The notes under the pieces were generated by a model, which had not been told where the DNA came from, ran no database searches, and saw nothing but the letters and a program-made list of their open reading frames with translations. The translations under genes were made by a program, and so were the position numbers. 64,000 bases of DNA from an uncultured Bacteroidia bacterium (GTDB lineage Bacteria; Bacteroidota; Bacteroidia; Bacteroidales; F082), in assembly GCA_902774365.1 (NCBI GenBank), contig CACYHX010000017.1, forward strand, positions 27,548 to 91,547, given 5' to 3'. Numbering within the stretch: position 1 is the stretch's first letter; the number at the start of each line of letters is the position of its first letter. Positions 8,878 through 18,894 of this stretch are shown here, one piece after another.

Positions 8878-10529
8878 TTAATAGGGCGAGCATGATGCCC
8901 ATAAAGCAATGCCATGAAAAAGGCAAACAGCGTGGCGCCGGCCTGCGTCTCCAAGGTGTCTTCGGGAAACATCGACAGCAGCATGATGGTGAGGAACACC
9001 ATATATAAATAGGTGTGGTTTCGGCGCGAGGCGCACCATGGATAGAGCAGCACGAAGAGGAAGAAAGCCAAACCCACCAACCCAAAAGCAACGGCGATGG
9101 CGAGGTATTGGTTGTGGGCGCGGAAACGGAATTCTTCCTTCAAGGGGGAGTGCAGCTCGTCGTAAGCCTGGCTGAAAGCCTGCGGCACATCGCCGGTGCC
9201 CACGCCAAACCACGGGTGCTGCCCGATGAGGTGGAACGACGCCCTCGTGTACTCGATGCGTTGCGAGAGCGAGCCGCCGTTGGGGTTGTTGTAACGCCGG
9301 TAGAGGTTGTACTCGAACAAGGTCGACGACAGGCGCGCCCGCAGGCCCGGATGCTTCCAGTTGTTGTAGTTGGCGATGCCTTGCTCTATGTTGCGGATGT
9401 CGTCGTCGGTGAGGGCCATCACGCCTTGGGCGTCCTTATGGAGGCCCTTGGAGGTAAGGTAACGCGCCAAGGTGGCTTCCAGGGTGACATCGAGGGGCAG
9501 AGCGCTGCGTTGGGACCAGGACTCCTGTAGCTCCTTGCGGCAGTAGTACAGGCCCACATATTTGCCGTCTTCGACGGGGTTGTGGATGGTGTCGTGCCAG
9601 TAGTCGTTGCCGAGGGCGGTTTTCTGCTCAAGAGTGGCGAAGTCGACAGGCTCCACCTTCAGCATGGGCTTCACCTGGTGCCATACGGCGAAGAAGGCGA
9701 CGCCTATCATCACCAATGCCGTGGCGCCCACGGCGATGCGCCAGCCCCTACCCTGCTTCCAACGCAGGAAGGCATAGACGGCAGAGACGATGACGACCGC
9801 AGCGAGAATCACGTAGCCCGAGAGGGACTCGAAGATGTAGATCTGGTAGACGAACCAAAGCATCAGCAAAGCCTGAACGCATTTGGTCCACCACGACGAC
9901 TTATAAGTGGCAAGGTAATACCCAATAACTGCAATGCAGAAAACGATGTTGAGGCAGAAGCGGATATGACTGATGAAATGCGAGATCTCGCGGACGTCGT
10001 CGTAGTCGTGGCGCCAATAGGACACACTGCTGAACAGTGTGGCGACGAAGACCGACAGCACATAGACTAACATCACGAAGTCGAAGCGCTTGCGGTCCAG
10101 CGGCTCCATGCCCGACAGCACGAGAGGCATGACGAGGATGGGCAACTTGACGCGGAGGTCTTTCATGGCGTAGTCGAAGTCGGAGGTCCAGAGTAGGCCG
10201 ACGACATGCATGAGGTAGAAGGCGACGAGGAGGACGGCGGCTTTGTTGTGCCAAAAGCGGGAGAGCTTGGACTTGAACCCTCGATCCGTCATGGCGGACA
10301 GCGATCCGCCATCTCCCATGCGATGAGATGAATCCTTGCCCTCAGGAGATTGCGGGTCAGGCCCGCAATGACGGGCAGGGATAAGAGCGTCAATCAACCA
10401 GACGGCGACCAGCCAGAACTGCGACATGCCCATGAGGAAGGGCGAGAGGGTGAGTCCCACCGCCACCATGAGCAGGCCGAGGAGGTAGGCTTGGTTGAGA
10501 TAGGGTCGTATGGTCGTCGGCCAGGTCAT
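8874..10529 (-). CDS. O-antigen ligase/polymerase-like membrane protein (Wzy_C family)
   Basis: This polytopic membrane protein of about 551 residues has the Wzy_C hallmark HPWFGVGTGDVPQAF followed by RAHNQYLAIAVAFG in its C-terminal third, with hydrophobic segments on both sides and a large periplasmic loop. It probably joins or polymerises surface glycan units at the inner membrane. Start: a GTG at 10532 precedes ATG 10529, and ATG forms a TGATG overlap with the upstream S41 peptidase stop, so ATG is preferred. Residues about 52-82 are encoded by an 89-bp palindromic repeat (10286-10374) and interrupt an otherwise hydrophobic N-terminus between two membrane segments. Confidence 0.8.
   Translation of the reverse strand: MTWPTTIRPYLNQAYLLGLLMVAVGLTLSPFLMGMSQFWLVAVWLIDALIPARHCGPDPQSPEGKDSSHRMGDGGSLSAMTDRGFKSKLSRFWHNKAAVLLVAFYLMHVVGLLWTSDFDYAMKDLRVKLPILVMPLVLSGMEPLDRKRFDFVMLVYVLSVFVATLFSSVSYWRHDYDDVREISHFISHIRFCLNIVFCIAVIGYYLATYKSSWWTKCVQALLMLWFVYQIYIFESLSGYVILAAVVIVSAVYAFLRWKQGRGWRIAVGATALVMIGVAFFAVWHQVKPMLKVEPVDFATLEQKTALGNDYWHDTIHNPVEDGKYVGLYYCRKELQESWSQRSALPLDVTLEATLARYLTSKGLHKDAQGVMALTDDDIRNIEQGIANYNNWKHPGLRARLSSTLFEYNLYRRYNNPNGGSLSQRIEYTRASFHLIGQHPWFGVGTGDVPQAFSQAYDELHSPLKEEFRFRAHNQYLAIAVAFGLVGLAFFLFVLLYPWCASRRNHTYLYMVFLTIMLLSMFPEDTLETQAGATLFAFFMALLYGHHARPIN
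10286..10374. repeat. 89-bp double-hairpin palindromic repeat, in-ORF copy
   Basis: Outer arms CCGTCAT/ATGACGG enclose two hairpins (GGCGGA...TCCGCC and TGCGGG...CCCGCA) and inner arms around ATCTCC/GGAGAT. The same 89-bp architecture in the opposite orientation occurs between genes at 27149-27237. Here it is translated as part of the O-antigen ligase-like protein. Confidence 0.85.
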
Positions 10530-12178
10530 CACTTGCCGCCCAGGATGCTGTGGTATTCATCCTTGCCGTTGGTGTTGAGCAGAATCTCGAAGGCGCGCTG
10601 CAGGTCGGGGTCGTCGTTCAAGTTGGCGACGATGCGACCTTTCTGGTAGTAGTAACGTCCCACGATCTCGGAGCGCAGCAGCTCTTCGATGTCCTTGCGG
10701 TTGTTGAGAAGGTCGTTCTCCTTCTCAGCGGCGAAGTTCTTCTCCAACTGGTCGATCTGCGGCTGTATCTTGTCGAGATAGCCTTCGTCCTTGGCGGTTT
10801 TCTTCAGCTTCTCGATGGCTTTCTCGCTCTCGGTGGTGTAGCTGAAGTTCTTGTCCTTCACGAACTTCATGAAGTCCTGGTAGGTGGCTTCGTCGATTTG
10901 GAAGCGGTCGGCCGAGTCGATGCTCTTATGCTCGTGGTAGTATTTGCTGGCGTAGTCGAAGATGAAGTTTTTGGCGTAGAGATAGGCCGTCACCGTGGCA
11001 TAGGGGTCGCGTTTCACCTTCACGTCGGGCATGATGCCGTGGCCTTCGTAGACGGTGCGACCGCCGAGGGTCTGGAAGGGCTTGCCGAGGGTGTCGTTTT
11101 TCACCTGTGTGGTGTCTTTCTTGTGCGAGTAGTCGATCTCTTGGATGCAACGGCCGCTGGGGATGTAATAATGCGCTATGGTGACTTTCATCTGGGTGTT
11201 GTAGCTCAGCGGCAGGATGTTCTGCACCAGACCCTTGCCGAAGGTCCGTTCGCCGATGATGACGGCGCGGTCGTAGTCCTGCAATGCGCCGGCCACGATC
11301 TCGCTGGCCGAGGCGCTGCTGCGGTCGACGAGCACAGCCAGGGGGATGTTCAAGTCGACGGGGTCGTTCATGGTGGGATGCACGCTGTTGGCGTTGGCGG
11401 CCTTGCCTTTCATCGACACGACGGCCTTGCCTTTGGGGATGAATAGGTTGACGATGTCAACGGCCTCGTTCATCAGGCCGCCGCCGTTGCCTCGCAGGTC
11501 GAGGATGAAGCCTTTCAGCTGGCGGTTGTTCTTCATCTCCAGCACCTTCTCCTTCACCTCTCGGGCGGCGTCGCGGGTGAAGCCGCTCAGCTGGAGGTAA
11601 GCGATGCCGTTGTCGAACACCTTATAATAAGGTATGTTTTCGATCTTCACCTTCTCGCGCTTCAGCGTCTTGGTCAGGGGCTTGTCTTCGCCGTAACGTC
11701 TCACCTTGATGGTCACCTCGGTGTTGGGCTGGCCTTTCAGCAGGTCGCTGACCTGTTGGGTGTTTTTCTTCTTGCAGTCGACGCCATTCACCTCGAGGAT
11801 GATGTCGCCGGCGATGAGGCCCGACTTTTGTGCCGGCCAGCCGTAGTAGGGGTCTGAGATACGGGTCCACTCACCGTCGTATTGGATGAGGGCGCCGATG
11901 CCGCCGTATTCTCCCGTGGTCATGAACTTGGCGTTCTCGATGTCGGACTCGGGGATGAAGACGGTGTAGGGGTCGAGGCCGTCGAGCATGGCCTTGATGG
12001 CGGCTTCGTTGAGTTCGCCGGGGTTGATCTCGTCGACATAGTTGAGGTTGAGCTCACGGAGGAGGCTGTTGTAGATGTCGAGGCTCTTGGCGATTTCGAA
12101 GTTGTTCTGCTTCTCTTGGGCGAGGAGGCCTATGGGGAGGAGCAGGGCGAGGATGAGGATGATGTGTATGCGTTTCAT
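10529..12178 (-). CDS. S41 family C-terminal processing peptidase with PDZ domain
   Basis: 549 residues: signal peptide (1-20), N-terminal helical region, PDZ domain (about 85-170, including SGLIAGDIILEVNG), then the S41 tail-specific protease core. ILDLRGNGGG marks the fold, the nucleophile Ser lies in RSSASASEIVAG (about 292), and the general-base Lys lies in GERTFGKG (about 316). The length agrees with CtpA-type proteases of Bacteroidota. It acts in the periplasm on unknown substrates. It sits downstream of yidD and overlaps the O-antigen ligase gene. Confidence 0.92.
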   Translation of the reverse strand: MKRIHIILILALLLPIGLLAQEKQNNFEIAKSLDIYNSLLRELNLNYVDEINPGELNEAAIKAMLDGLDPYTVFIPESDIENAKFMTTGEYGGIGALIQYDGEWTRISDPYYGWPAQKSGLIAGDIILEVNGVDCKKKNTQQVSDLLKGQPNTEVTIKVRRYGEDKPLTKTLKREKVKIENIPYYKVFDNGIAYLQLSGFTRDAAREVKEKVLEMKNNRQLKGFILDLRGNGGGLMNEAVDIVNLFIPKGKAVVSMKGKAANANSVHPTMNDPVDLNIPLAVLVDRSSASASEIVAGALQDYDRAVIIGERTFGKGLVQNILPLSYNTQMKVTIAHYYIPSGRCIQEIDYSHKKDTTQVKNDTLGKPFQTLGGRTVYEGHGIMPDVKVKRDPYATVTAYLYAKNFIFDYASKYYHEHKSIDSADRFQIDEATYQDFMKFVKDKNFSYTTESEKAIEKLKKTAKDEGYLDKIQPQIDQLEKNFAAEKENDLLNNRKDIEELLRSEIVGRYYYQKGRIVANLNDDPDLQRAFEILLNTNGKDEYHSILGGK

Positions 12179-12234
12179 CTTTTACTTTGTTGTTATGCAG
12201 GGACTCACGTCGCCTGTTTACTGATTTGTCGTCC

Positions 12235-12465
12235 CTACGGGACTGGGTCGTAACCGCTGCCGCCCCAAGGGTTGCAGGAGAGGATACGTTTGAAGGTGAG
12301 CCAGCCGCCTTTGAAGAAGCCGTACTTTTGGATGGCTTCGATGCCGTAGTTGGAGCAGGTGGGCGTATAGCGACAGCTCTTCCCTATCCATGGCGACAGC
12401 GTCACCTGGTAGATCCTAATCAACAGGATCAGGAACTTAGCGGGCAGTTTGACTATGTTTTTCAT
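12235..12465 (-). CDS. yidD: Membrane protein insertion efficiency factor YidD
   Basis: 76 residues, full length for the family. An amphipathic N-terminus leads into [20 protein letters not shown] and [13 protein letters not shown], the conserved YidD core with its cysteines. YidD assists YidC-dependent insertion at the inner membrane. The gene overlaps the 3' end of rnpA by 29 bp, the usual rnpA-yidD arrangement. Confidence 0.95.
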   Translation of the reverse strand: MKNIVKLPAKFLILLIRIYQVTLSPWIGKSCRYTPTCSNYGIEAIQKYGFFKGGWLTFKRILSCNPWGGSGYDPVP

Positions 12466-12847
12466 ATCGTGCGACCAACTCTTTGACGGCTTTCTGCGTC
12501 TTCGTGAACATTTCTTCGTAGCTATGGATCACCGTAGCCGTATACACTAACGCAACATCCACCGAAATATTATCCCTTTCACAGATTTCATACAGCGGAG
12601 CCTTGTTGCGGCGCCAGGCCTCACGCATCAGGCGTTTCACGCGGTTGCGGCTGACGGCATGGTGGAAGCGTTTCTTGGAGACCGACACCAGCAGGCGGAC
12701 GGTAGGGCGACGGCTGTCGTCGTGACGGAAAAGGTAGATGACCCGATAAGGATACGCCGAAACGCCCACGCCCTGCTCGAAAAGCGCCTTGATGTCGTTT
12801 TCCTTGCAGATACGCTCGTACTTCGGTAAACCTTCGGGGGCAACCAT
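12437..12847 (-). CDS. rnpA: Ribonuclease P protein component
   Basis: 136 residues, with the conserved basic helix [24 protein letters not shown] (quoted here only as the [11 protein letters not shown] core) and the preceding RVIYLF and VRLLVSV strands. It is the protein subunit of RNase P, which trims the 5' ends of tRNA precursors. rpmH, the usual upstream partner in many bacteria, is absent; hemD lies upstream instead. yidD follows with an overlap. Confidence 0.93.
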   Translation of the reverse strand: MVAPEGLPKYERICKENDIKALFEQGVGVSAYPYRVIYLFRHDDSRRPTVRLLVSVSKKRFHHAVSRNRVKRLMREAWRRNKAPLYEICERDNISVDVALVYTATVIHSYEEMFTKTQKAVKELVARYEKHSQTAR

Positions 12848-12873
12848 AGAATAAAGATTTGTGAGTCAGAGAC

Positions 12874-13638
12874 TTACTTCTTCTTCCCTTTCTTGCTCTC
12901 GGCGACGATGTACTCTTCGATGGCCATGGTCATCGAATGGGCCGTCTGGGTGGGAGCACGGAAGTTGAGTTCGAAGCCCGCGTCGACGATGGCTTGGCAG
13001 GTGGCGTCGCCGAAGCCGCCGATGGCGACTTCCTTCTGCTCAAACTCGGGGAAGTTCACTTTCAGTGACTGGATACCCATGGGGCTGAAGAACACCAGCA
13101 TGTCGTAGTCGCCGATCTTCACCTTGTCTCTCAAGTCGGCGGGCACGGTGCGGAACATCACGGCTTTGGTGAAGTTGAGCTTGGCGGACGTGAGCAAGTC
13201 GAGGGTGGCGTCGGAGCTGATGTCGGAGCAGCAGTAGAGATACTTCTCGTCCTTGTGCTTCTTCATGATGTCGATCAGGTCGTTCAGCGTCTGGCTGCCG
13301 TAGAACACCTTGCGCTTACGGTATTGCACATAGCGTTGCAGATACAGGGCGGTCGACTCGTTGATGCAGAAATACTTCAAGGTCTCGGGCACGTTGTAAC
13401 GCATCTCCTTGGCCACGCGGAAGAAGTGGTCGACAGCGTTGCGGCTGGTGAGGATGATGGCAGTATATTCCGGGAGTTTGATATGCTCTTGGCGAAGTTC
13501 GCTGGCGGTGACATCGTCGAGTTTGATGAATTTCTCGAAAGTGAAATTGACACCGTACTTCTTTATCATGTCGGCAAAAGGCGTCTTCGAGATGTCGGCC
13601 GGCTTGGGTTGCGACACCAAAATGGACTTAATCTTCAT
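12874..13638 (-). CDS. hemD: Uroporphyrinogen-III synthase
   Basis: 254 residues with the two-lobed HemD pattern: KSILVSQPKP at the start, AIILTSRNAVDHFF in lobe 1, and YDMLVFFSPMGIQSL plus IGGFGDATCQAIVDAG in lobe 2. It would close the linear tetrapyrrole (hydroxymethylbilane) to uroporphyrinogen III. The C-terminus is lysine-rich (SKKGKKK). It lies between DUF4271 and rnpA, as expected for the phylum. Sequence conservation in HemD is low, so the call relies on motif order plus neighbourhood. Confidence 0.85.
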   Translation of the reverse strand: MKIKSILVSQPKPADISKTPFADMIKKYGVNFTFEKFIKLDDVTASELRQEHIKLPEYTAIILTSRNAVDHFFRVAKEMRYNVPETLKYFCINESTALYLQRYVQYRKRKVFYGSQTLNDLIDIMKKHKDEKYLYCCSDISSDATLDLLTSAKLNFTKAVMFRTVPADLRDKVKIGDYDMLVFFSPMGIQSLKVNFPEFEQKEVAIGGFGDATCQAIVDAGFELNFRAPTQTAHSMTMAIEEYIVAESKKGKKK

Positions 13639-13704
13639 CTATTTCTCTTGCTTTTAGTGCATGTTTTTTACTCAATTCTCACCGCATCGGACACCCGTAA
13701 CTCA

Positions 13705-14547
13705 TTAAAACACAAAGCCGTTACCAAAGTATCTCATACCTGCCGTCACAAGTGTTGCCACCGGTGCGATTTCGAGGGCGCAAAAATACAAAAAAATATA
13801 AAACGTAGGCACTTTTGTTGAAACTCTCGTTTCAATAATCCCATAAATCAGTCTAAAAACCGCTGCCAGACCTAGTGTTGCAAAGCCTATCCAGATAAAA
13901 TATCTTGTGGGATTGTAAAGCAGCAGCAATGTCACGGGCACCATCGCGAAGAGGGTGAAGATGGACACTGAATACTGCACCGTCATCTGGCGGTCGAGGG
14001 TGTCGTGCGTGTCGAAGAGCCAACTGACGAAACGCAAGGTCAGATGTCGGAGCAGCACCCACCCAGCCGTGGCCGCCGCCAAGATGCTGAACATCCTGAC
14101 CGTGTTGTAGGACAACACGTCGTGGGAGAGCACCACGCAACTTTTTTGCACAAAGAGCGCCATAAGCAGGATGTAACCCAGGGTGAACGACATGCAGATG
14201 AAGCTACGCATGGGGTTCCACTCACGCAACAGCTGGTTGGTGTGGGCCACGCCGCCCGGCACACTCAGCACCTGACGGAATTGGCGGGGATACAGTTGTT
14301 TGTTGAGCACGATGAGCAGCAGCAGCAAGCCCAACAAGGCCAGATTCCAGCCTTCCATGATCTCGTAGCTCATGCGCTCCAAGGGAATCAGCGTGCCGCG
14401 GAATCCCGAGGTGATGAAACTCGGCACCACGCTGTCGCAAACGAGGGTGTCGGTCACCGGAATCGTATCGACAACCGGCACGGTGTCAACAGGTTGAGCC
14501 GTCTCGACGAAGGGGCTGTGATAGAATATGTCGGGGTACTGCGGCAT
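13705..14547 (-). CDS. DUF4271 membrane protein
   Basis: 280 residues. A Pro/Thr/Asp-rich N-terminal segment with repeated VDT/DTIPVTDT is followed by about six to seven transmembrane helices. The overall pattern matches the Bacteroidota family DUF4271, which is typically encoded next to hemD. Its function is unknown. It is divergently transcribed from pta with a 124-bp shared control region. Confidence 0.8.
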   Translation of the reverse strand: MPQYPDIFYHSPFVETAQPVDTVPVVDTIPVTDTLVCDSVVPSFITSGFRGTLIPLERMSYEIMEGWNLALLGLLLLLIVLNKQLYPRQFRQVLSVPGGVAHTNQLLREWNPMRSFICMSFTLGYILLMALFVQKSCVVLSHDVLSYNTVRMFSILAAATAGWVLLRHLTLRFVSWLFDTHDTLDRQMTVQYSVSIFTLFAMVPVTLLLLYNPTRYFIWIGFATLGLAAVFRLIYGIIETRVSTKVPTFYIFLYFCALEIAPVATLVTAGMRYFGNGFVF

Positions 14548-14569
14548 GAAATCTTATCGTTTCGCGCTG

Positions 14570-14577
14570 CAAAAATA
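14570..14577 (-). promoter_or_regulatory. -7 box for the DUF4271-hemD-rnpA-yidD unit
   Basis: The minus strand reads TATTTTTG (TAnnTTTG consensus), 23 nt upstream of ATG 14547. No -33 at ideal spacing was found. Confidence 0.5.
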
Positions 14578-14585
14578 AATGATTA

Positions 14586-14618
14586 TTTGCAAACCGACAC
14601 AAAATCTTTATAACTTTG
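14586..14618 (+). promoter_or_regulatory. Bacteroidota promoter for pta
   Basis: TTTG at 14586-14589 and TAACTTTG at 14611-14618 are separated by 21 nt. The leader to ATG 14672 is A-rich with repeated AACTGAAC/AACAACT units and no Shine-Dalgarno. Confidence 0.75.
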
Positions 14619-14671
14619 CAGTTCAAATTTAACTGAACAACTTAACAACTAATAACTATAAACTGAACAAG

Positions 14672-15682
14672 ATGAACTTAATGCAAGAAATCATTGCCAA
14701 CGCGCAGGCCAACAAGCAGCGCATTGTGCTCCCCGAGGGCGACGAGCCCCGTACCCTGAAAGCCGCCGACCGTCTTCTGGCTGACGGCGTCGCCGACGTC
14801 ATCCTCATCGGTCCCGCCGAGAAGATCAAGGAGATGACCGCTGAGTTCGGTCTCCAAAACATCGGCAAGGCCCGCATCATCGATCCGATGAACAACCCCG
14901 ACCGTCAGAAATATGCCGACCTCCTCTTCGAGATCCGCAAAGCCAAAGGCATGACGCCCGAGCAGGCCTACGACCTGGCCGGCAACTTCATGTACCTCGG
15001 CATCCTGTTGGTGAAAGCCGGTGAGGCCGACGGCCTCGTCAGCGGTGCCCGCAGCACCACGGGCGACATGCTCCGTCCCGCCCTGCAGATCATCAAGACC
15101 GTGCCTGGCGTGAGCTGCGTCAGCGGCGCCTTCACGATGTTCCTGCCCGAAGGTTGTCCTTATGGCACTGATGGCCGCATGGTCTTCGCCGACTGCGCCG
15201 TCACGCCCATGCCGACAGCCGAGCAGCTGGCCGAAATCGCCATCTGCACCGCCGACACCGCCAAGGCCATCGCCAAGATCGACCCCGTCACCGCCATCCT
15301 GAGCTTCTCCACCAAGGGCAGCGCCAAGCATGTGGTCGACAAAGTCATCGAAGCCACCCGTATCGCCAAGGAGCGTCGTCCCGACCTCGTCCTCGACGGC
15401 GAGCTGCAAGCCGACGCCGCCATCGTGCCGTCCGTCGGTTCGAGCAAGGCCCCGGGCAGCCCCGTCGCCGGCAAGGCCAACACCCTCGTGTTCCCCTGCC
15501 TCGAAGTGGGTAACATCGCCTATAAGCTCGTCCAGCGTCTGGCTGGTGCCGAAGCCGTCGGTCCCGTGCTGCAAGGCCTCGCCAAGCCCTGCAACGACCT
15601 CAGCCGCGGCTGCTCCATCGACGACGTCTACAAACTGGTGGCCATCACGTGTAACCAGGCTATCGCACAGAAACAGAAATAA
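14672..15682 (+). CDS. pta: Phosphate acetyltransferase
   Basis: 336 residues, the short Pta form without the N-terminal regulatory domain. Motifs include RIVLPEGDEPRTLKAAD near the N-terminus, GLVSGARSTTGDMLRPALQI in the middle and the PGSPVAGKANTLVFP region toward the C-terminus. It converts acetyl-CoA and phosphate to acetyl phosphate in the cytoplasm, the first step of acetate formation with ATP gain. ackA follows 160 bp downstream, separated by a MITE-like repeat. Confidence 0.96.
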   Translation: MNLMQEIIANAQANKQRIVLPEGDEPRTLKAADRLLADGVADVILIGPAEKIKEMTAEFGLQNIGKARIIDPMNNPDRQKYADLLFEIRKAKGMTPEQAYDLAGNFMYLGILLVKAGEADGLVSGARSTTGDMLRPALQIIKTVPGVSCVSGAFTMFLPEGCPYGTDGRMVFADCAVTPMPTAEQLAEIAICTADTAKAIAKIDPVTAILSFSTKGSAKHVVDKVIEATRIAKERRPDLVLDGELQADAAIVPSVGSSKAPGSPVAGKANTLVFPCLEVGNIAYKLVQRLAGAEAVGPVLQGLAKPCNDLSRGCSIDDVYKLVAITCNQAIAQKQK

Positions 15683-15692
15683 TTATTATGTA

Positions 15693-15811
15693 TTGGGATT
15701 GCTTCGCAAGAAATCGTTCAAAAATCTCTGAAAAATCTCTCAAAATCAGATTTCTAATTGAAAGATTTTGATTTGATTTTTGATAGATTTCTTGGCCGCA
15801 GGCCAATCCCA
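15693..15811 (+). mobile_element. MITE-like repeat, family E copy 1 (between pta and ackA)
   Basis: About 119 bp with terminal inverted repeats TGGGATTGCTTCGCAAGAAA and its imperfect complement ending GGCCAATCCCA. Each end itself folds into a mini-hairpin (TTGC-ttc-GCAA; TTGGCC-gca-GGCCAA). The AT-rich interior has AAAATC/GATTTT inverted motifs. Related copies lie at 40366-40480 and 41065-41290. No coding capacity. Confidence 0.8.
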
Positions 15812-15842
15812 CAAACAACAATTAAACAATCAACAATTCAAC

Positions 15843-16984
<1,142 letters not shown>

Positions 16985-16997
16985 TCAAGACCTTGAA

Positions 16998-17031
16998 CGA
17001 AAAAAGGGCGCCGATGGCGCCCTTTTTTCGT
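16998..17031. terminator. Bidirectional terminator between ackA and the PAS gene
   Basis: An A-tract, the stem GGGCGCC-gat-GGCGCCC and a T-tract lie between the converging genes; it can act in both directions. Confidence 0.9.
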
Positions 17032-17367
17032 TTATCCCCTGTCGTAATGCGGCATCTCCTCGGGTAGGATGATTGAGAATTCAATCAGTCCTCCAACGAC
17101 CTTCTTATCATCGTCCTCATACCAAGGCGTCTGGTAAATCAGTTTCTTCTTGCCTTTCTTGGAAATCGTGTAGACATTGGTGGCGGCATCGTCCAGAAGA
17201 TGCTGGATGATTTGCTGCGAGCGAGGGTTGTGGCACCCCATAAGGTCGCGACCACGGGCGTCGCCGTTCACTTCGATGCTGCTGTCGTTTTGGTAAAGGA
17301 TTTCGCCGTCCTTGGCGCTGATGGTGATGGCTATGTTGAGCCCTTTGAGATAGTCAAGTTGATTCAT
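17032..17367 (-). CDS. Small PAS-domain protein
   Basis: 111 residues consisting of essentially one PAS-like fold: LNIAITISAKDGEILYQND, then GRDLMGCHNPRSQQIIQHLL, a conserved GxDLxxCHxP-type PAS motif seen in stand-alone sensors, and a C-terminal strand. No output domain is present. It may bind a small ligand or cofactor and signal through a partner; this is inference. A minus-strand -7 box TATCTTTG (17387-17394) lies 20 nt upstream of the start. Confidence 0.75.
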   Translation of the reverse strand: MNQLDYLKGLNIAITISAKDGEILYQNDSSIEVNGDARGRDLMGCHNPRSQQIIQHLLDDAATNVYTISKKGKKKLIYQTPWYEDDDKKVVGGLIEFSIILPEEMPHYDRG

Positions 17368-17386
17368 GATGTGCGTATTTTTTCGG

Positions 17387-17394
17387 CAAAGATA
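17387..17394 (-). promoter_or_regulatory. -7 box for the PAS gene
   Basis: The minus strand reads TATCTTTG, a perfect TAnnTTTG match, 20 nt from ATG 17367. No clear -33. Confidence 0.55.
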
Positions 17395-17434
17395 GAAAAA
17401 TCCCCCTTGCCCCCTTAAAAGGGGGAAATTTTTC

Positions 17435-17442
17435 TAAATTTG
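17435..17442 (+). promoter_or_regulatory. -7 box for the LptF/G-glycosyltransferase operon
   Basis: TAAATTTG matches TAnnTTTG and lies 19 nt before ATG 17461. A CCCCCTT...AAGGGGG hairpin sits just upstream (17402-17427). Confidence 0.55.
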
Positions 17443-17460
17443 CAGCGTTTTAATTTCAAA

Positions 17461-18894
17461 ATGAAAAAACTTTACCGCTATATCACCAAGTCGTTTTTGG
17501 GCACTTTCCTCCTCACCTTCTTCATCGTGGTGTTCGTGTGGGTGATGCAATTCGTCTGGCTTTATGTCGACGACTTGGTTGGTAAAGGATTGGAGTTCAA
17601 GATTATAGCAGAGCTGCTTTTCTACACCTCCATCACCGCCATCCCCATGTCGTTGCCCTTGGCCCTGCTGCTGGCCTTACTGATGTGTTTCGGCAACCTG
17701 GGCGAGCACTACGAGTTGGTGGCCATGAAAGCTTCAGGCGTGTCGATGTGGCGATCGATGCGTCCATTGCTTTATTTCTCGTTGATGCTCAGCGTGATGG
17801 CGTTCTTCATCTCCAACAGCCTCATCCCCATCGCCACCTTGAAATGGCGCACCTTGCTCACCGACGTCCAGCGGCAGAAGCTGGCCTTTAATATTAAAGA
17901 AGGTGTGTTTTACAAGGACATCGAGAACTACGTCATCTACGTGGAGAAGAAAGGCAAGGACGGCAGCAGCATCTACGGCGTGAAGATATACGACCACACC
18001 GACCATACCGGCAACACCAAAATCATCTCCGCCGACTCGGGCTACATGGCCATGAGTCCCAACCAACGCAACATCCTCTTCACGCTATACAACGGCTACA
18101 ACTACACCGACATCACCACCGACAACTACAAGGAGACGAGGCCTTTCGAGCGGATGTCGTTCAAGCAGGAACAGATTAAGTTCAGCCTGGCCTCGTTCGA
18201 CCTGACACGCTCGAGCGAGGACATGTACAAGTCGTACCAGCAGATGATGAACATACGGCAGCTGTCAGCCTCGTTGGACTCGTTGGAGCGACGCTTCGAC
18301 AACAAGCAAGACGCCTTCACCACGGGCTTTGAGCGACGATGGGGCAACTACAACAGCCTCAGCATTCCCGAGCCTCGTCCCGACACGACGATGGTGGCAG
18401 TCCCGACACGAGAATTGCGCTGGCCGCTGCTCGAAAACTACGACGGCGAGACGCGTGCCGCCCTCGTCAACATGTCCGTGGGATCGGCGCAAAACGCCAA
18501 GGACAACGTATCCTTCAACAAGTTGGACCTCAGCGCACAGACCGAGAACATCAACAAGCACAAGAAGGAATGGCACAAGAAGTTCACCTTGAGCATCGCC
18601 TGCATCATCTTCTTCTTCATCGGCGCGCCGCTGGGCAGCATCATCCGCAAGGGCGGACTGGGTCTGCCCGTGGTCATCTCGGTGGCCTTCTTCATCATCT
18701 ATCATCTCATCTCCACCATCGCCGAGCGCATGGCCGTGTTTGGCGACCTCAACATGTTCCTCGGCGTCTGGCTCTCGTCCCTTGTGCTGCTGCCCGTCGG
18801 GCTGTTCTTCACCTTCAAGGCCACCACCGACGCCGCCCTCTTCGACGGCGACAGCTGGAAGAAGTTTTTCAAAAGATTATTCAGTAAACAATGA
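17461..18894 (+). CDS. LptF/LptG family (YjgP/YjgQ) permease
   Basis: About 477 residues from ATG 17461, chosen over an upstream ATG because it begins the conserved MKKLYRYITKSFLGTFLLTF segment and follows the -7 box. N-terminal membrane helices (about 10-115), a large periplasmic domain (about 140-380) and three C-terminal helices match LptF/LptG, the permease that extracts lipopolysaccharide for transport to the outer membrane. The periplasmic region contains a helical YKSYQQMMNIRQLSASLDSL segment. The following glycosyltransferase overlaps it by 4 bp, tying it to surface glycan work. Confidence 0.9.
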   Translation: MKKLYRYITKSFLGTFLLTFFIVVFVWVMQFVWLYVDDLVGKGLEFKIIAELLFYTSITAIPMSLPLALLLALLMCFGNLGEHYELVAMKASGVSMWRSMRPLLYFSLMLSVMAFFISNSLIPIATLKWRTLLTDVQRQKLAFNIKEGVFYKDIENYVIYVEKKGKDGSSIYGVKIYDHTDHTGNTKIISADSGYMAMSPNQRNILFTLYNGYNYTDITTDNYKETRPFERMSFKQEQIKFSLASFDLTRSSEDMYKSYQQMMNIRQLSASLDSLERRFDNKQDAFTTGFERRWGNYNSLSIPEPRPDTTMVAVPTRELRWPLLENYDGETRAALVNMSVGSAQNAKDNVSFNKLDLSAQTENINKHKKEWHKKFTLSIACIIFFFIGAPLGSIIRKGGLGLPVVISVAFFIIYHLISTIAERMAVFGDLNMFLGVWLSSLVLLPVGLFFTFKATTDAALFDGDSWKKFFKRLFSKQ